This document shows positions 31,146 to 39,741 of a stretch of DNA of 64,000 nucleotides, in pieces (position 1 is the stretch's first letter; the number at the start of each line of letters is the position of its first letter). Source of the stretch: an uncultured Pseudomonadales bacterium (GTDB taxonomy: Bacteria; Pseudomonadota; Gammaproteobacteria; Pseudomonadales; Cellvibrionaceae). The position numbers and the translations under genes are program-made. Location: positions 496,001 through 560,000 of the forward strand of contig CANKXO010000003.1 in the NCBI GenBank assembly GCA_947487765.1, given 5' to 3'. The notes beneath the pieces are model-generated. The model saw only the letters and a list, made by a program, of their open reading frames with translations, made no database searches and was not told the origin of the DNA.

Positions 31146-32240
31146 TCAAATAATGGAATCCAATTGATCTAATTCTTTTTTAAGCTCAATCAGCCGATGC
31201 TTTTCAGACTCCTGTAATTCAAAATCATAAAAAGCTAGCGCTTCATGCGCAATATACCGAGTATTGATATTTACATCACTGTCTGCTGCGATCGATAATA
31301 ATTTTGACTTATTAGTTTCCGAGTAATACTCATTCTCCGCAACGGCTGCTATTGCTGCGGACCTAATACTAGGATTGCCATTATCTAAAGCTGATTCAAT
31401 GAGCGCCCTAGAATCGTCACCCTGGTCATCTAACAGAGAAATCTGTGTGAGTGCTGCCGCACGAACCTCAGGCTCATCGTGTGAAGCATAAATTATATTT
31501 AACTCAGACGTTAGCCTTGTTTTCATTTCTGGCTCATAGGTTCTTTGAACAATATCGTCTCGTTCACCAATGGCGGAAATCGCTTGGCTAGCAAGAACGC
31601 CACTAGGCTCACTCCACACTTTTTTTAACACAAGGCTAGGGTCAGCATCTTTACTATTTGATAATAAATGATAGGCCGTCGTACGATCAGCGCTGTCTTC
31701 AGATGATAATAGCTCAAAGGCGTGACGAGTCACTTCAGCACTAGAGATATAAGATAAGAACCCATATAACACCTCAATGTCATCAGTATCTTCGGTTTCT
31801 TCTATTCTTTTTAAAAATTTTTTTGATACGTCCTCTGCAACAATAGGATCAACAAGAGTTATACGATATAAACTCGCTAATGCTTCATGCGTGGTTGAAT
31901 CTAATGTAAGCGTAAATACAGTTTCTAGCAACTCGTCAGCATTATCAGGCAAAGGCAGCCCTAGCTCACTTTCTATCCCCTCAGTTGAGGCCGCAAGATC
32001 AGTAGCGCCTTCAGAAGATTCTATTATATTCTGTTTTTTTACGGCATTATCTTCTCTTGCTGCTGACAGAGAAGGAAAAGAAGAAACTACAGTTTCTTTT
32101 TTTTCTATTTTTTTGTTTAGTACACTTTTTGAAATATCAATAGTCGAAGACGCTTCTTTGCCTATAAAAAGGAGCACGCTCGCCGCAGCCCCAACACCCA
32201 GCAATACACAGATCGTCGTATTAAATCGCAACGTTTTCAT
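31146..32240 (-). CDS. Cassette 1: membrane-anchored HEAT-repeat-like protein
   Basis: 364 residues. An N-terminal hydrophobic segment (about 9-27) acts as signal anchor, followed by a low-complexity Ser/Glu/Lys linker to about 95 and then tandem helical pairs of HEAT type ('EVRAAALTQISLLDDQ', 'SIRSAAIAAVAENEYY', 'DADPSLVLKKVWSEPSG') to the end. It probably projects into the periplasm as a protein-binding scaffold. The copy at 35496-36581 is a clear paralogue, near identical over the last 20 residues. It follows the exported hairpin protein gene on the same strand across 141 bases. Function unknown; a binding or protective partner of that protein is a possibility only. Confidence 0.75.
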   Translation of the reverse strand: MKTLRFNTTICVLLGVGAAASVLLFIGKEASSTIDISKSVLNKKIEKKETVVSSFPSLSAAREDNAVKKQNIIESSEGATDLAASTEGIESELGLPLPDNADELLETVFTLTLDSTTHEALASLYRITLVDPIVAEDVSKKFLKRIEETEDTDDIEVLYGFLSYISSAEVTRHAFELLSSEDSADRTTAYHLLSNSKDADPSLVLKKVWSEPSGVLASQAISAIGERDDIVQRTYEPEMKTRLTSELNIIYASHDEPEVRAAALTQISLLDDQGDDSRALIESALDNGNPSIRSAAIAAVAENEYYSETNKSKLLSIAADSDVNINTRYIAHEALAFYDFELQESEKHRLIELKKELDQLDSII

Positions 32241-32381
32241 AAATAACCTCTTAATAGATATATTTCATTTAAATAATAAATTGAATAACCAAGTAACAAC
32301 TTTTACTAACTCTTACAAGCTGACCCAGCCTTTAAGAAAATAAAGCATTGGCCAGATCAACTTTTCTCAACCGTTACTTAA

Positions 32382-33320
32382 CTACCTACCATTGTCATTT
32401 TGACGCTCTTCGTTAAGATATGCTCTAGCTGCACGCTCTGCATTTCTCCGAGCATTTAGAACTCGTCGCCACGTTTCATTTATAGCATCCAAGTGATTTT
32501 GAATTACGGTTACTGCAGAGGGAGCATCTTGATTTCTGAAAAATCTTTGTGTTGATCGTATTAGAATAGCTGCTTCTCGATTTAATAAAGCAACGTAAGC
32601 AACCAGGTCACCGATTCTCCTTAAATCTGCCTCAGCCTTGCGATGAGCAGCTTTTTTTCGTTTAAAAAAATCTAATGTATCCTGAGCCTTGGCCATAAAG
32701 TCTGCCAAGAATTTATACCCAGCTCCTACAGCAAGTGCAGAGGATGCAAATGCTTGAGTTGCTGAGGCAGGCGTCTTAGCTTGCACAACATTAACTATTG
32801 CAACACCGGCTGCCACTGAAGCACCAGTAAAAGCTATCGCATTAGCTCCTGCATGAAGAGCTGTACCTTGAAATAAATGAAAGGGACCTTCGTTTCGAGG
32901 AAAGTCGCGACTCGCTCTTCGCGTGATATGGGCAGCATCTCTATTTATAGCCTCCGCGAGATAAGCGTTTATATTTCTCACCGCGACAGCCACCTGACCG
33001 ACATCAGGAAGATGCCTTAATCGCTGACCTTGCCGATTAGCTTGAATTATTTGGTCAGTGAGGTTCCGCACATCTGCAAATGTCTCTGTAGCTTGCCACA
33101 AACGTCCCACGTCTGCATTACCAGCATTGTTGCGCAGCTGATTAATTGCTCCTCTTAGCCCGCGTGCGAGAAATTCTGCATCCATCACAAGCTCTTTAAT
33201 GTTAACAGCCATAGCCGTAGCAGGCACAGTAGAGGCGGCTATAGCCGTACCGGCCACCAAGGTGAGAACCGCTGCCTTTTTTCTGAGGCGCGGAAATATG
33301 GATTTTGCATGATTAAACAT
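32382..33320 (-). CDS. Cassette 1: exported protein with hydrophobic hairpin
   Basis: 312 residues. Signal peptide with a likely cut after 'ATAMA' (about residue 38), long helices rich in Arg, Asn and Gln at 40-140, the conserved segment 'DFPRNEGPFH', two hydrophobic stretches about 155-180 and 187-210 forming a hairpin, then basic helices to the end. The pattern of soluble helices around a central hydrophobic hairpin is reminiscent of alpha-pore-forming proteins, but no family match is evident. Paralogue: 36701-37642. It is first in a minus-strand pair with the HEAT-like gene, divergent from the AraC-type regulator at 33809. Confidence 0.75.
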   Translation of the reverse strand: MFNHAKSIFPRLRKKAAVLTLVAGTAIAASTVPATAMAVNIKELVMDAEFLARGLRGAINQLRNNAGNADVGRLWQATETFADVRNLTDQIIQANRQGQRLRHLPDVGQVAVAVRNINAYLAEAINRDAAHITRRASRDFPRNEGPFHLFQGTALHAGANAIAFTGASVAAGVAIVNVVQAKTPASATQAFASSALAVGAGYKFLADFMAKAQDTLDFFKRKKAAHRKAEADLRRIGDLVAYVALLNREAAILIRSTQRFFRNQDAPSAVTVIQNHLDAINETWRRVLNARRNAERAARAYLNEERQNDNGR

Positions 33321-33808
33321 CTTTATCTCCTACTAAATTTTTAGCGTTAAGTTTCAGTCATTAATTATGCGTAAATATAATTAACAGCTATTTTCAATAA
33401 TTCCCCGGCACATTGAGAATGTTAAACCAAAACGTTCTTAATGCTTCGAGAAACTATTCATCAGTACAGTAAATAAAAAGCTCTACAAAAAAAAGCATCC
33501 AAAATTGACAAGGAACAGCTGATTTGTGACAAAACCATATTCTTTATTAAAAATTCGACCTATTTTCGAAAAATATTTTATCTGGATAAATATATTTTCT
33601 TATAATGAGGAAATTTATTTAACACATACATTAAATAAATTTGGGAAGTAGTTATCATTAAACTCCTATCTGAGCAGCTACAATTTAACCACATATGCTA
33701 AAAATGAAATATTGATAATCGTTTTTCAAAAAATCATATCCAAAACATTCCTGCGGAATAGAATATGTAATTGGATTCAGCTAATAATCGATAGAGGCAT
33801 TTTGGCCG
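33321..33808. promoter_or_regulatory. Divergent control region of cassette 1 with TGACAA repeats
   Basis: 488 bases between the hairpin gene and its divergent regulator. TGACAA occurs at 33506-33511 and 33527-33532, 21 bp apart, preceded by AAAAAAGCATC. The same arrangement is present in the two other cassettes while the surroundings differ in cassette 1, so it is probably the operator of the AraC-type regulators. No other gene is seen. Confidence 0.6.
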
Positions 33809-34882
33809 ATGAAGACAGTTGTAATCCTTGCATTAAAAGGCGTTTATGCATCAAGCATTCATGGTATTTTTGAAATTTTCTTATTAGAAGATAATTTTCC
33901 AAAGGGTAGTAAAGAAAATTTATCAGCACCAAATATCATTACTGTTAGCGAAAACGGAGAAGCTGTCACTGATAGTTACGGGGGGAACCTCTCAGTAGAA
34001 AAACCAATTAACAATATCGAATGGTGCGATTTTATTATTATACCTGGCATTGAATATAATTCAGTAAATACGGTCATATTCAATTCAATCTCTCCGGATG
34101 TAAAAAAATGGCTTAGATATCATCACAAAAACGGCACAATAATTTGCAGCCACTACACCAGTATTTTTATTTTAGGCGAGAGTGGTTTGTTGAATGGAAA
34201 ACGATGTGTTTGCGCTTACGGAATCGAAGAAAAAATTAAAAATCAGTACTCTTTAGCAAATATCGTTCAAGGGCCACCATTATTATTGGATCAAAATATT
34301 GTTACAACTACAACAGCAACATCATGGCTTTCTATCGCTTACCTAATAATACCTTATAAAAAAATGGAAGTGGAGATAGAGAGTAAAAAAGCAAAGATAA
34401 TTGACACAACAACAATCGATACAATGTTAGATACAACCTCTTACATTAAGGATTTTCATGGCACCATAATCAATAATAAATCTGGCTTTGTTATACAAGC
34501 CGAGCAAATCATTAGGAATAACAACAATATAAAAACAGCACAATTAGCTGATACTATTGGCATATCCTCAAGAACACTTCATCGACGCTTGAAAGGGTTA
34601 ACCAATGATACTCCCAAAAAATTTATTGATCGGGTGAAAATCGAATACGCTTGTGAACTCCTATTAAATAGCGATAAAAAAATTATTGATATCGCAGAAC
34701 TCACTGGATTTTATAGTGCCAATATCTTTCGAAAAATTTTTAGCAAGTATACAGGGCTAACACCTACCGAATACCGCGCCCAACAATCTGCTCGCACCCA
34801 GTCTTCTGGGCAACCCTCACAGAAACAAACTACCAGCCCAAAACAGTCGAGCTACTCTGTCGCCTTAAAGCCGGGTTGCTAA
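33809..34882 (+). CDS. Cassette 1: DJ-1/PfpI-like AraC-family regulator (GlxA type)
   Basis: 357 residues. Residues 1-185 resemble the DJ-1/PfpI glutaminase-like domain of GlxA/FtrA-type regulators ('KTVVILALKGVYASSIHGIF', 'CDFIIIPGIEYNSV', 'IICSHYTSIFILGESGLLNG' with the elbow Cys). Residues about 240-335 are an AraC DNA-binding domain with two helix-turn-helix motifs ('TAQLADTIGISSRTLHRRLK', 'IIDIAELTGFYSANIFRKIF'). Cytoplasmic. It is divergent from the hairpin/HEAT-like pair and presumably controls it. Paralogues: 43578-44621 (intact) and 38061-38627 (decayed). The ligand sensed is unknown. Confidence 0.88.
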   Translation: MKTVVILALKGVYASSIHGIFEIFLLEDNFPKGSKENLSAPNIITVSENGEAVTDSYGGNLSVEKPINNIEWCDFIIIPGIEYNSVNTVIFNSISPDVKKWLRYHHKNGTIICSHYTSIFILGESGLLNGKRCVCAYGIEEKIKNQYSLANIVQGPPLLLDQNIVTTTTATSWLSIAYLIIPYKKMEVEIESKKAKIIDTTTIDTMLDTTSYIKDFHGTIINNKSGFVIQAEQIIRNNNNIKTAQLADTIGISSRTLHRRLKGLTNDTPKKFIDRVKIEYACELLLNSDKKIIDIAELTGFYSANIFRKIFSKYTGLTPTEYRAQQSARTQSSGQPSQKQTTSPKQSSYSVALKPGC

Positions 34883-34954
34883 CCATCTACATCACTCATA
34901 AAAAATGACCCTCAACGTAAAATCACCAAAAATATAATACAAAGCATTCATACA

Positions 34955-35262
34955 TACACGCGCAAAACCCGGTGGCGCCTGTATACCCATGAAGCATTAG
35001 AACGGGTTATCGCCTTAATTAAAACGGAAACCAAGCAGTATTACACTTAAACGCAATTACGACCCCAGCATCCCTGACATTCAGGGAGATTTAGAGTTAC
35101 TCGTTCAAGCATTGCTCAACACTATGAGAAATACAGTACAAGGCCTACACGAACAAGCTCGTAAAGACGACGAGACTGAAGCGACTATTCACATTGCTGC
35201 CATATCTAACGGCAATTCACCATTGGATACAAACACTATCCACTGGTGGCTACATCAGCATA
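34955..35262 (+). pseudogene. ntrB fragment (duplication scar)
   Basis: Closely matches the true ntrB at 45220-45245 joined to 45600-45880: an internal deletion removes about 350 bases. The reading frame is broken ('CAAGCAGTATTACACTTAAA' has lost bases compared with the intact gene). It is a relic of a duplication that carried the start of ntrB together with the cassette. Confidence 0.85.
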
Positions 35263-35277
35263 ATTGGCTGCACTAGT

Positions 35278-35420
35278 GCAGTGCCGTGAATTCTTAACGG
35301 CTGGCGTTTTTTTCGATAACGATATGATCGATGCCTACATCAAACTAAAGAAAGAAAAATCGAAACATTGAATATGACGCCCCACACAGTTGAGCTTGAA
35401 ATGTACTATAGCTGCTAATT
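35278..35420 (+). pseudogene. glnA 3'-end fragment (duplication scar)
   Basis: Corresponds to glnA 30937-31076, including the codons for the C-terminal MYYSC and the stop, with small deletions that break the frame. It is followed by a copy of the glnA terminator. It joins directly to the ntrB fragment, marking the junction of a tandem duplication. Confidence 0.88.
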
Positions 35421-35453
35421 TAAGAGCTGTTACTTTTTCTTTTTTAGAAAAAC

Positions 35454-35480
35454 AAAACCCCGCATAAGCGGGGTTTTTTT
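35454..35480 (+). terminator. Second copy of the glnA terminator
   Basis: Same stem as at 31105-31130 (AAAACCCCGC / GCGGGGTTTT, loop ATAA) with a slightly longer T-run. Here it serves the minus-strand HEAT-like gene of cassette 2. Confidence 0.88.
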
Positions 35481-35495
35481 ATGACAATAAAAATA

Positions 35496-36581
35496 TCAAA
35501 TAATGGAATCCAATTGATCTAACTCTTTTTTAAGCTCAATCAGCCGATGCCTTTCAGACTCCTGCAATTCAAAATCATAAAAAGCCAATGCATCATGCGC
35601 AACAAGCCGAGTGTTTTTATCGGTGTCACGATCTACTGCAATCGACAATAATTTTAACTTATTGGTATCCGAGTAATATTTATTTCTCGCAATAGCCATT
35701 ATTGCCTCGGTTCTAATAATAGAGTCACTATTATCTAAAGCAGATTCAACAAGCCGTCTGGAATCGTCATTCTGGTCACCTAGAAGGGAAATTTGTGTGA
35801 GCGCTGCCGCGCGAACCTCCGGTGATTCGTGCGAGGCATACACAACACTTAACTCGGATGCCAGCCTTGCTTTAACTTCTGGCGGATAAACTCGTTGAAT
35901 AATATCATTCCTTTCGCCAATCGCGGATACCGCATAACCCGCAAGAGTTGCATCCGACTCATCCCATACTTTTTTTAACACCAAACTGGGATCAGCGTCT
36001 TGACTTTGCGTCAACAAAGAATAAGCTCTCCTACGATCATTTATACTTTCGGATGACAATAATTTAAAAGCATGATTGGTTACCTCAATGCTAGGCAAAA
36101 AAGTTAACATTCCATAGAGCGAATCAAGGTCATCACCATCTTCCACTTCGTTTATTTCATTCAGAAATTCTTTCGAAATAAACTCTGCAACAGATGGGTC
36201 ATTGATAGACAAACGGTACAGTTTTGCTAATGCTTCATGTGTTGTAGAGTCTAGAGATAGCGTTAAGACCGTTTCCAATAACTCATCAACATCATCCGTC
36301 AATGCCAAACCCAATTCAAAATCACCGATCTCTTCTTTATTACTATAAAGCTCCTCAACTTCTTCCTCTATTTCTTTCTTACTGAGAACAGGCAACTTAC
36401 TTTCACTATTATAATGGGCATCATCTTTGTCAATAATAACCTCCTCTTTTATTTTGTCTGCAACGACTTCACTACTCGATGCAATGATAGGCACGTTGCC
36501 TTTTTTAACGATAAGAACACCAACAGACACACCCAACATTAATGATGTACTGATAATCATACGTATTGATGACTTTTTCAT
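35496..36581 (-). CDS. Cassette 2: membrane-anchored HEAT-repeat-like protein
   Basis: 361 residues, paralogue of 31146-32240. N-terminal signal anchor about 8-26 ('MIISTSLMLGVSVGVLIV'), acidic linker to about 90, then HEAT-like helix pairs ('EVRAAALTQISLLGDQ', 'DADPSLVLKKVWDESD'). The linker has diverged strongly while the repeat part and the C-terminal 'RLIELKKELDQLDSII' are conserved, so the repeat surface appears to be the selected part. Downstream of the cassette 2 hairpin gene by 119 bases. Confidence 0.75.
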   Translation of the reverse strand: MKKSSIRMIISTSLMLGVSVGVLIVKKGNVPIIASSSEVVADKIKEEVIIDKDDAHYNSESKLPVLSKKEIEEEVEELYSNKEEIGDFELGLALTDDVDELLETVLTLSLDSTTHEALAKLYRLSINDPSVAEFISKEFLNEINEVEDGDDLDSLYGMLTFLPSIEVTNHAFKLLSSESINDRRRAYSLLTQSQDADPSLVLKKVWDESDATLAGYAVSAIGERNDIIQRVYPPEVKARLASELSVVYASHESPEVRAAALTQISLLGDQNDDSRRLVESALDNSDSIIRTEAIMAIARNKYYSDTNKLKLLSIAVDRDTDKNTRLVAHDALAFYDFELQESERHRLIELKKELDQLDSII

Positions 36582-36700
36582 ACATAGCTCCTTACTCTAT
36601 TCTGAGGGAAAATTTGCTTAGTCTCGTTAAAATATTCACTAGAATAAAGAAAAGACTAAGCAAAGATTTAAGACACATCAACCAATAGTCCTTTTATAAT

Positions 36701-37642
36701 TTAACGCCCTTGGTCATTTTCTCTCTCTTCATTAATGAACTCTCTGACAGTACCTGCTGCTATTCCTCTCGCCCTTGTAATTCGACTATAAGTTTCTTGA
36801 ACAGCACGCTGCTGATCCTGAGCTACACGCCGAACATTTGCTGACTGTACTGGGTAGCGCTGTAAAAAAGTGTTAGTACTCGCTGTTCGAGCGAGCAACT
36901 CATTCACTTCAGTTGTTAACCAGGCGCCTACAGCAACATAGTTAGTCGTTTCTCTTATATCGCTCTCAGCAGTACGATATGCCACGTTGCGTCGTTTAAA
37001 AAAATCTCTTGTATCTTGAACCTTCATAACAAAATCTGCGAAGAATTTATAACCAGCCCCTGCTGCAAGTGCAGAAGCTGCAAAAGCCTGTGTTGCATCG
37101 ATCGGCAAATCTCCGCTCACCACTCGAGTTATAGCAACAGCTGCAGCAACAGTAATACCCGTAAAAGCCACCGCATTAGCACCGGCATGTATACCTGACC
37201 CCTGCAAATGGTGAAAAGGCCCTTCATTTCGAGGAAAGTCAAGGCGCACGCGCTGCCTGATATCCCAAGCGTCTCTTGTCATTGCTTCCGCAATGGCAAC
37301 ATTTAATGCTCTGGCTGCACCCCCTAAAGCATTTACCTGGCCAACATTAACCAGCCTCTGTTGCTCACGGTTCGCCCGATGAACAATATCTGCAAGTTCT
37401 CGAATTCCCCTTACCCCCTGAACATCCGCAACAGTCCATAGCCTGCCTCTTCCATGTCCGCCACCATTACGTAATTGATCAATAACTACATTCAGCTGTG
37501 AACTTAACGCACTTGCTTTTCGTTCAATATTTCTCAAATCGACAGCAGAAGCCACACTCGACAAAGCCGTTCCCGCAACTAGCGTTAAAACAACCAGACT
37601 CTTTTTATAACGCGATGAAATAGATCTTGCACTATCGAACAT
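36701..37642 (-). CDS. Cassette 2: exported protein with hydrophobic hairpin
   Basis: 313 residues, paralogue of 32382-33320. Signal peptide ending 'SVASA' near residue 33, helical region, the conserved 'DFPRNEGPFH', hairpin about 155-210 ('AGANAVAFTGITVAAAVAI', 'QAFAASALAAGAGYKFFADF') and helical C-terminus ending 'FINEERENDQGR'. The hairpin and the C-terminus are the best-conserved parts between the two copies; the N-terminal helices differ. It is intact even though the divergent regulator of this cassette is broken. Confidence 0.75.
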   Translation of the reverse strand: MFDSARSISSRYKKSLVVLTLVAGTALSSVASAVDLRNIERKASALSSQLNVVIDQLRNGGGHGRGRLWTVADVQGVRGIRELADIVHRANREQQRLVNVGQVNALGGAARALNVAIAEAMTRDAWDIRQRVRLDFPRNEGPFHHLQGSGIHAGANAVAFTGITVAAAVAITRVVSGDLPIDATQAFAASALAAGAGYKFFADFVMKVQDTRDFFKRRNVAYRTAESDIRETTNYVAVGAWLTTEVNELLARTASTNTFLQRYPVQSANVRRVAQDQQRAVQETYSRITRARGIAAGTVREFINEERENDQGR

Positions 37643-38060
37643 ATTTATACTCTCTTAAGTTTTTGATATTAGGTTTCAGCTATCAATTCTGCATACAACA
37701 CAACTAATAGTTATTTTTCATAATCCTCCAGCACATTAAGGCATTAAGCCAAATTATTTTAATGCGCCGAGCAATTACTTATAGACACAATAGTTAAAAT
37801 CATTCATGTAAAAAAGCATCAAAATCTGACAAGGAATGATTGATTTATGACAAAACTACATACTTTGTTAGAAACGTGATGTGTTTCTGAAAAATGTTTA
37901 TCGAACTAATTTTTTCCCTTATGGTGATCCAGTTATCATTAATATATATTAGGAATGTATTATGAAAACCTAGAGCATTTAAAAACAAAATAGTAAATAT
38001 CGTTGTTATATAATTACATAGAAAGCACTACAGAAAGATACAAACAAAGGGAAATTTAAC
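37643..38060. promoter_or_regulatory. Divergent control region of cassette 2 with TGACAA repeats
   Basis: TGACAA at 37827-37832 and 37848-37853 (21 bp apart), preceded by AAAAAAGCATC. From about 37805 to 38150 this region is nearly identical to 43320-43655 of cassette 3, including the start of the regulator gene. Confidence 0.6.
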
Positions 38061-38627
38061 TATGACAACTGTCGTTATACTTGCATTAGAGGGAGTCTGC
38101 TCCTCTAGTATTCACGGCATCACTGAAACTTGTAACGAGCAAAAAAATTATCCGTAGATCAAACAACAATCGCTATAGCTAACAAAGACGGCCGCCCAAT
38201 TTTAGACAATTAAAATAAACCTCATTTAGTTAATGATGCTTTTATCATTTCCGAAGTAGAATGCACGGAAGATAGATTTTTTTAAAACCTGTTAGTTCTG
38301 AGCGTCAACACTGATTAGTATCGTTCCCCTTTTTCTTGCAAGAGGAGAAAGATATTATTTTAAACAGCCAACCACTGAATATTAACAGCAAGAAACTTGC
38401 TGAGCTCATGGGTATCAACACATAATACTTTACGGCGCATTATAAAAAATTAATCAGTGAGACATCTAAAAATTATATCGACCAAGTCAAAATAAAGCAT
38501 GCTTGTGGATTATTAAAATATGAAAAAAAGCGGATACAAGATATTTAAAATTCTTGTGGTTTTTACACTTACGTCACTTTCCGAAAAATCTTTATGAAAC
38601 ATATGCATATGACGCCGCCCCAATAAC
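38061..38627 (+). pseudogene. Cassette 2: decayed DJ-1/AraC regulator
   Basis: Begins like the intact regulator at 43578 (the first 20-odd codons are the same, 'TTVVILALEGVCSSSIHGI') but then has stops and large deletions. Remnants of the AraC DNA-binding domain are readable near the end ('NYIDQVKIKHACGLL' and a following helix). No open frame can make a working regulator, so cassette 2 either depends on a regulator from another copy or is unregulated. Confidence 0.85.
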
Positions 38628-39100
38628 ATGATCAGCCTCTTTCAAAATAGTCTGATCATTAATAGCTCAGTAGCCAAAAGCAGAATAGCAGCTAAGGCAC
38701 CATACTTTCGTAATAATACTGTTTTATTGCATTGGGAAGGTAACAGCTTTAAAGACTGCAAACACTTTGGTCTAAAAACTATGGCAGCAGAAAATCACAT
38801 CCATCAGCATTTATCCCTAATGGGGGGCTATCGATTACTTTAGCTTAGGTTACACACCACTGCTCTGCATTAATTTGAAGTCTTTATGCAACTCGCCAAA
38901 AGGTAATGTACTTCAAACTCGTCCCTTGACATTGACGACCCCGCCACCGACAACTTGTAGATCTATACCCAAGTAAGTCAATCTAGCACTTGATTGAGCT
39001 TAAAAAAGGATTGAATCAATTGGATTCTATTATTTAGTATTTATATTGTCATAAAAATAAATAGACAATAGTAGAAAAGTCACCTTTACGTTTTTGCCAT
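38628..39100. other. Decayed region with glnA-like and cassette remnants
   Basis: 470 bases without a credible gene. 38891-38930 resembles glnA 30713-30757 (same CTCGCCAAAAGG core). 38993-39057 is the 3' end of a HEAT-like gene plus flanking sequence in opposite orientation, reading IELKKGLNQLDSII then stop on the plus strand. A 71-codon open frame at 38628 has no family features and is probably chance. Confidence 0.6.
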
Positions 39101-39667
39101 TTAAAACAAAAAATACACACCCACGCCAACAATACCTAGCCCAGAAAGTCGCACCAAAGAATTGTCACGCTTCATACCTTGCACCAAAAGACCAACAAAC
39201 ACACCTGCGATATGAATGACCATCGCTGCTATCGCAAAACCTAACACATATAATTCCGGCTTGGCCAAATGCGGCATTTCAGCTCCATGGGTATAACCAT
39301 GAAACAAAGCAAAAAAACTGACAAAAATCATCGAGAGGATGACAGAAATATGCTTACCTGATGCAATCACAGTACCCAAGGCTAGCACAGAAAAAGCAAT
39401 ACTATATTCAGCTAGAAACAACGGAATGCCAAAAGTTCCCAGCATGCCTCCTACTAGCATAACGGCAACGAAAGTAACCGGCACCATCCAAATGGCTCGA
39501 CCACCAATCAACGCACTAACTACCCCAACGCTTATCATCGCTAACATATGATCGAAACCAAGAATAGGATGGATGAGGCCAGAAGCAAAGCCTGCCAAAG
39601 CAGTGTCCTCATGAGCCATAGCTATACAAGGGAGCATCATAAAAAAAAGTGTGTAATGTTTTTTCAT
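39101..39667 (-). CDS. hupE: HupE/UreJ-family membrane protein
   Basis: About 188 residues with a signal peptide ('MLPCIAMA^HED') and six predicted membrane helices. The family motif 'HPILGFDHMLAMISVGVVSA' is present, with the His/Asp residues proposed to bind metal, and a second 'FALFHGYTHGAEMP'. HupE/UreJ proteins are putative secondary nickel or cobalt permeases. No hydrogenase or urease gene is in the window. The ATG at 39667 follows a possible TTG four codons upstream. It lies between relics of cassette 2 and cassette 3, so it may be a passenger rather than part of them. Confidence 0.88.
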   Translation of the reverse strand: MKKHYTLFFMMLPCIAMAHEDTALAGFASGLIHPILGFDHMLAMISVGVVSALIGGRAIWMVPVTFVAVMLVGGMLGTFGIPLFLAEYSIAFSVLALGTVIASGKHISVILSMIFVSFFALFHGYTHGAEMPHLAKPELYVLGFAIAAMVIHIAGVFVGLLVQGMKRDNSLVRLSGLGIVGVGVYFLF

Positions 39668-39741
39668 AAAATAATGCAAAGTAACATGGGTTAAAAATCT
39701 ACACGATATTAAAATAATTGATACCCTTCTGCCAGCTTGGC

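Noticed and set aside
31777-32343. 188-codon plus-strand frame over the cassette 1 HEAT-like gene
   Set aside because: Antisense to a gene with a clear paralogue in the same frame; Ser/Thr-rich low-complexity product, no ribosome site, not kept in the paralogous copy.
31105-35480. Insertion-sequence origin for the repeated cassettes
   Set aside because: No transposase gene, terminal inverted repeats or target duplications seen; the ntrB/glnA junction fits tandem duplication better.
38628-38843. 71-codon frame in the decayed region
   Set aside because: Surrounded by pseudogene relics; no ribosome site, no family features.
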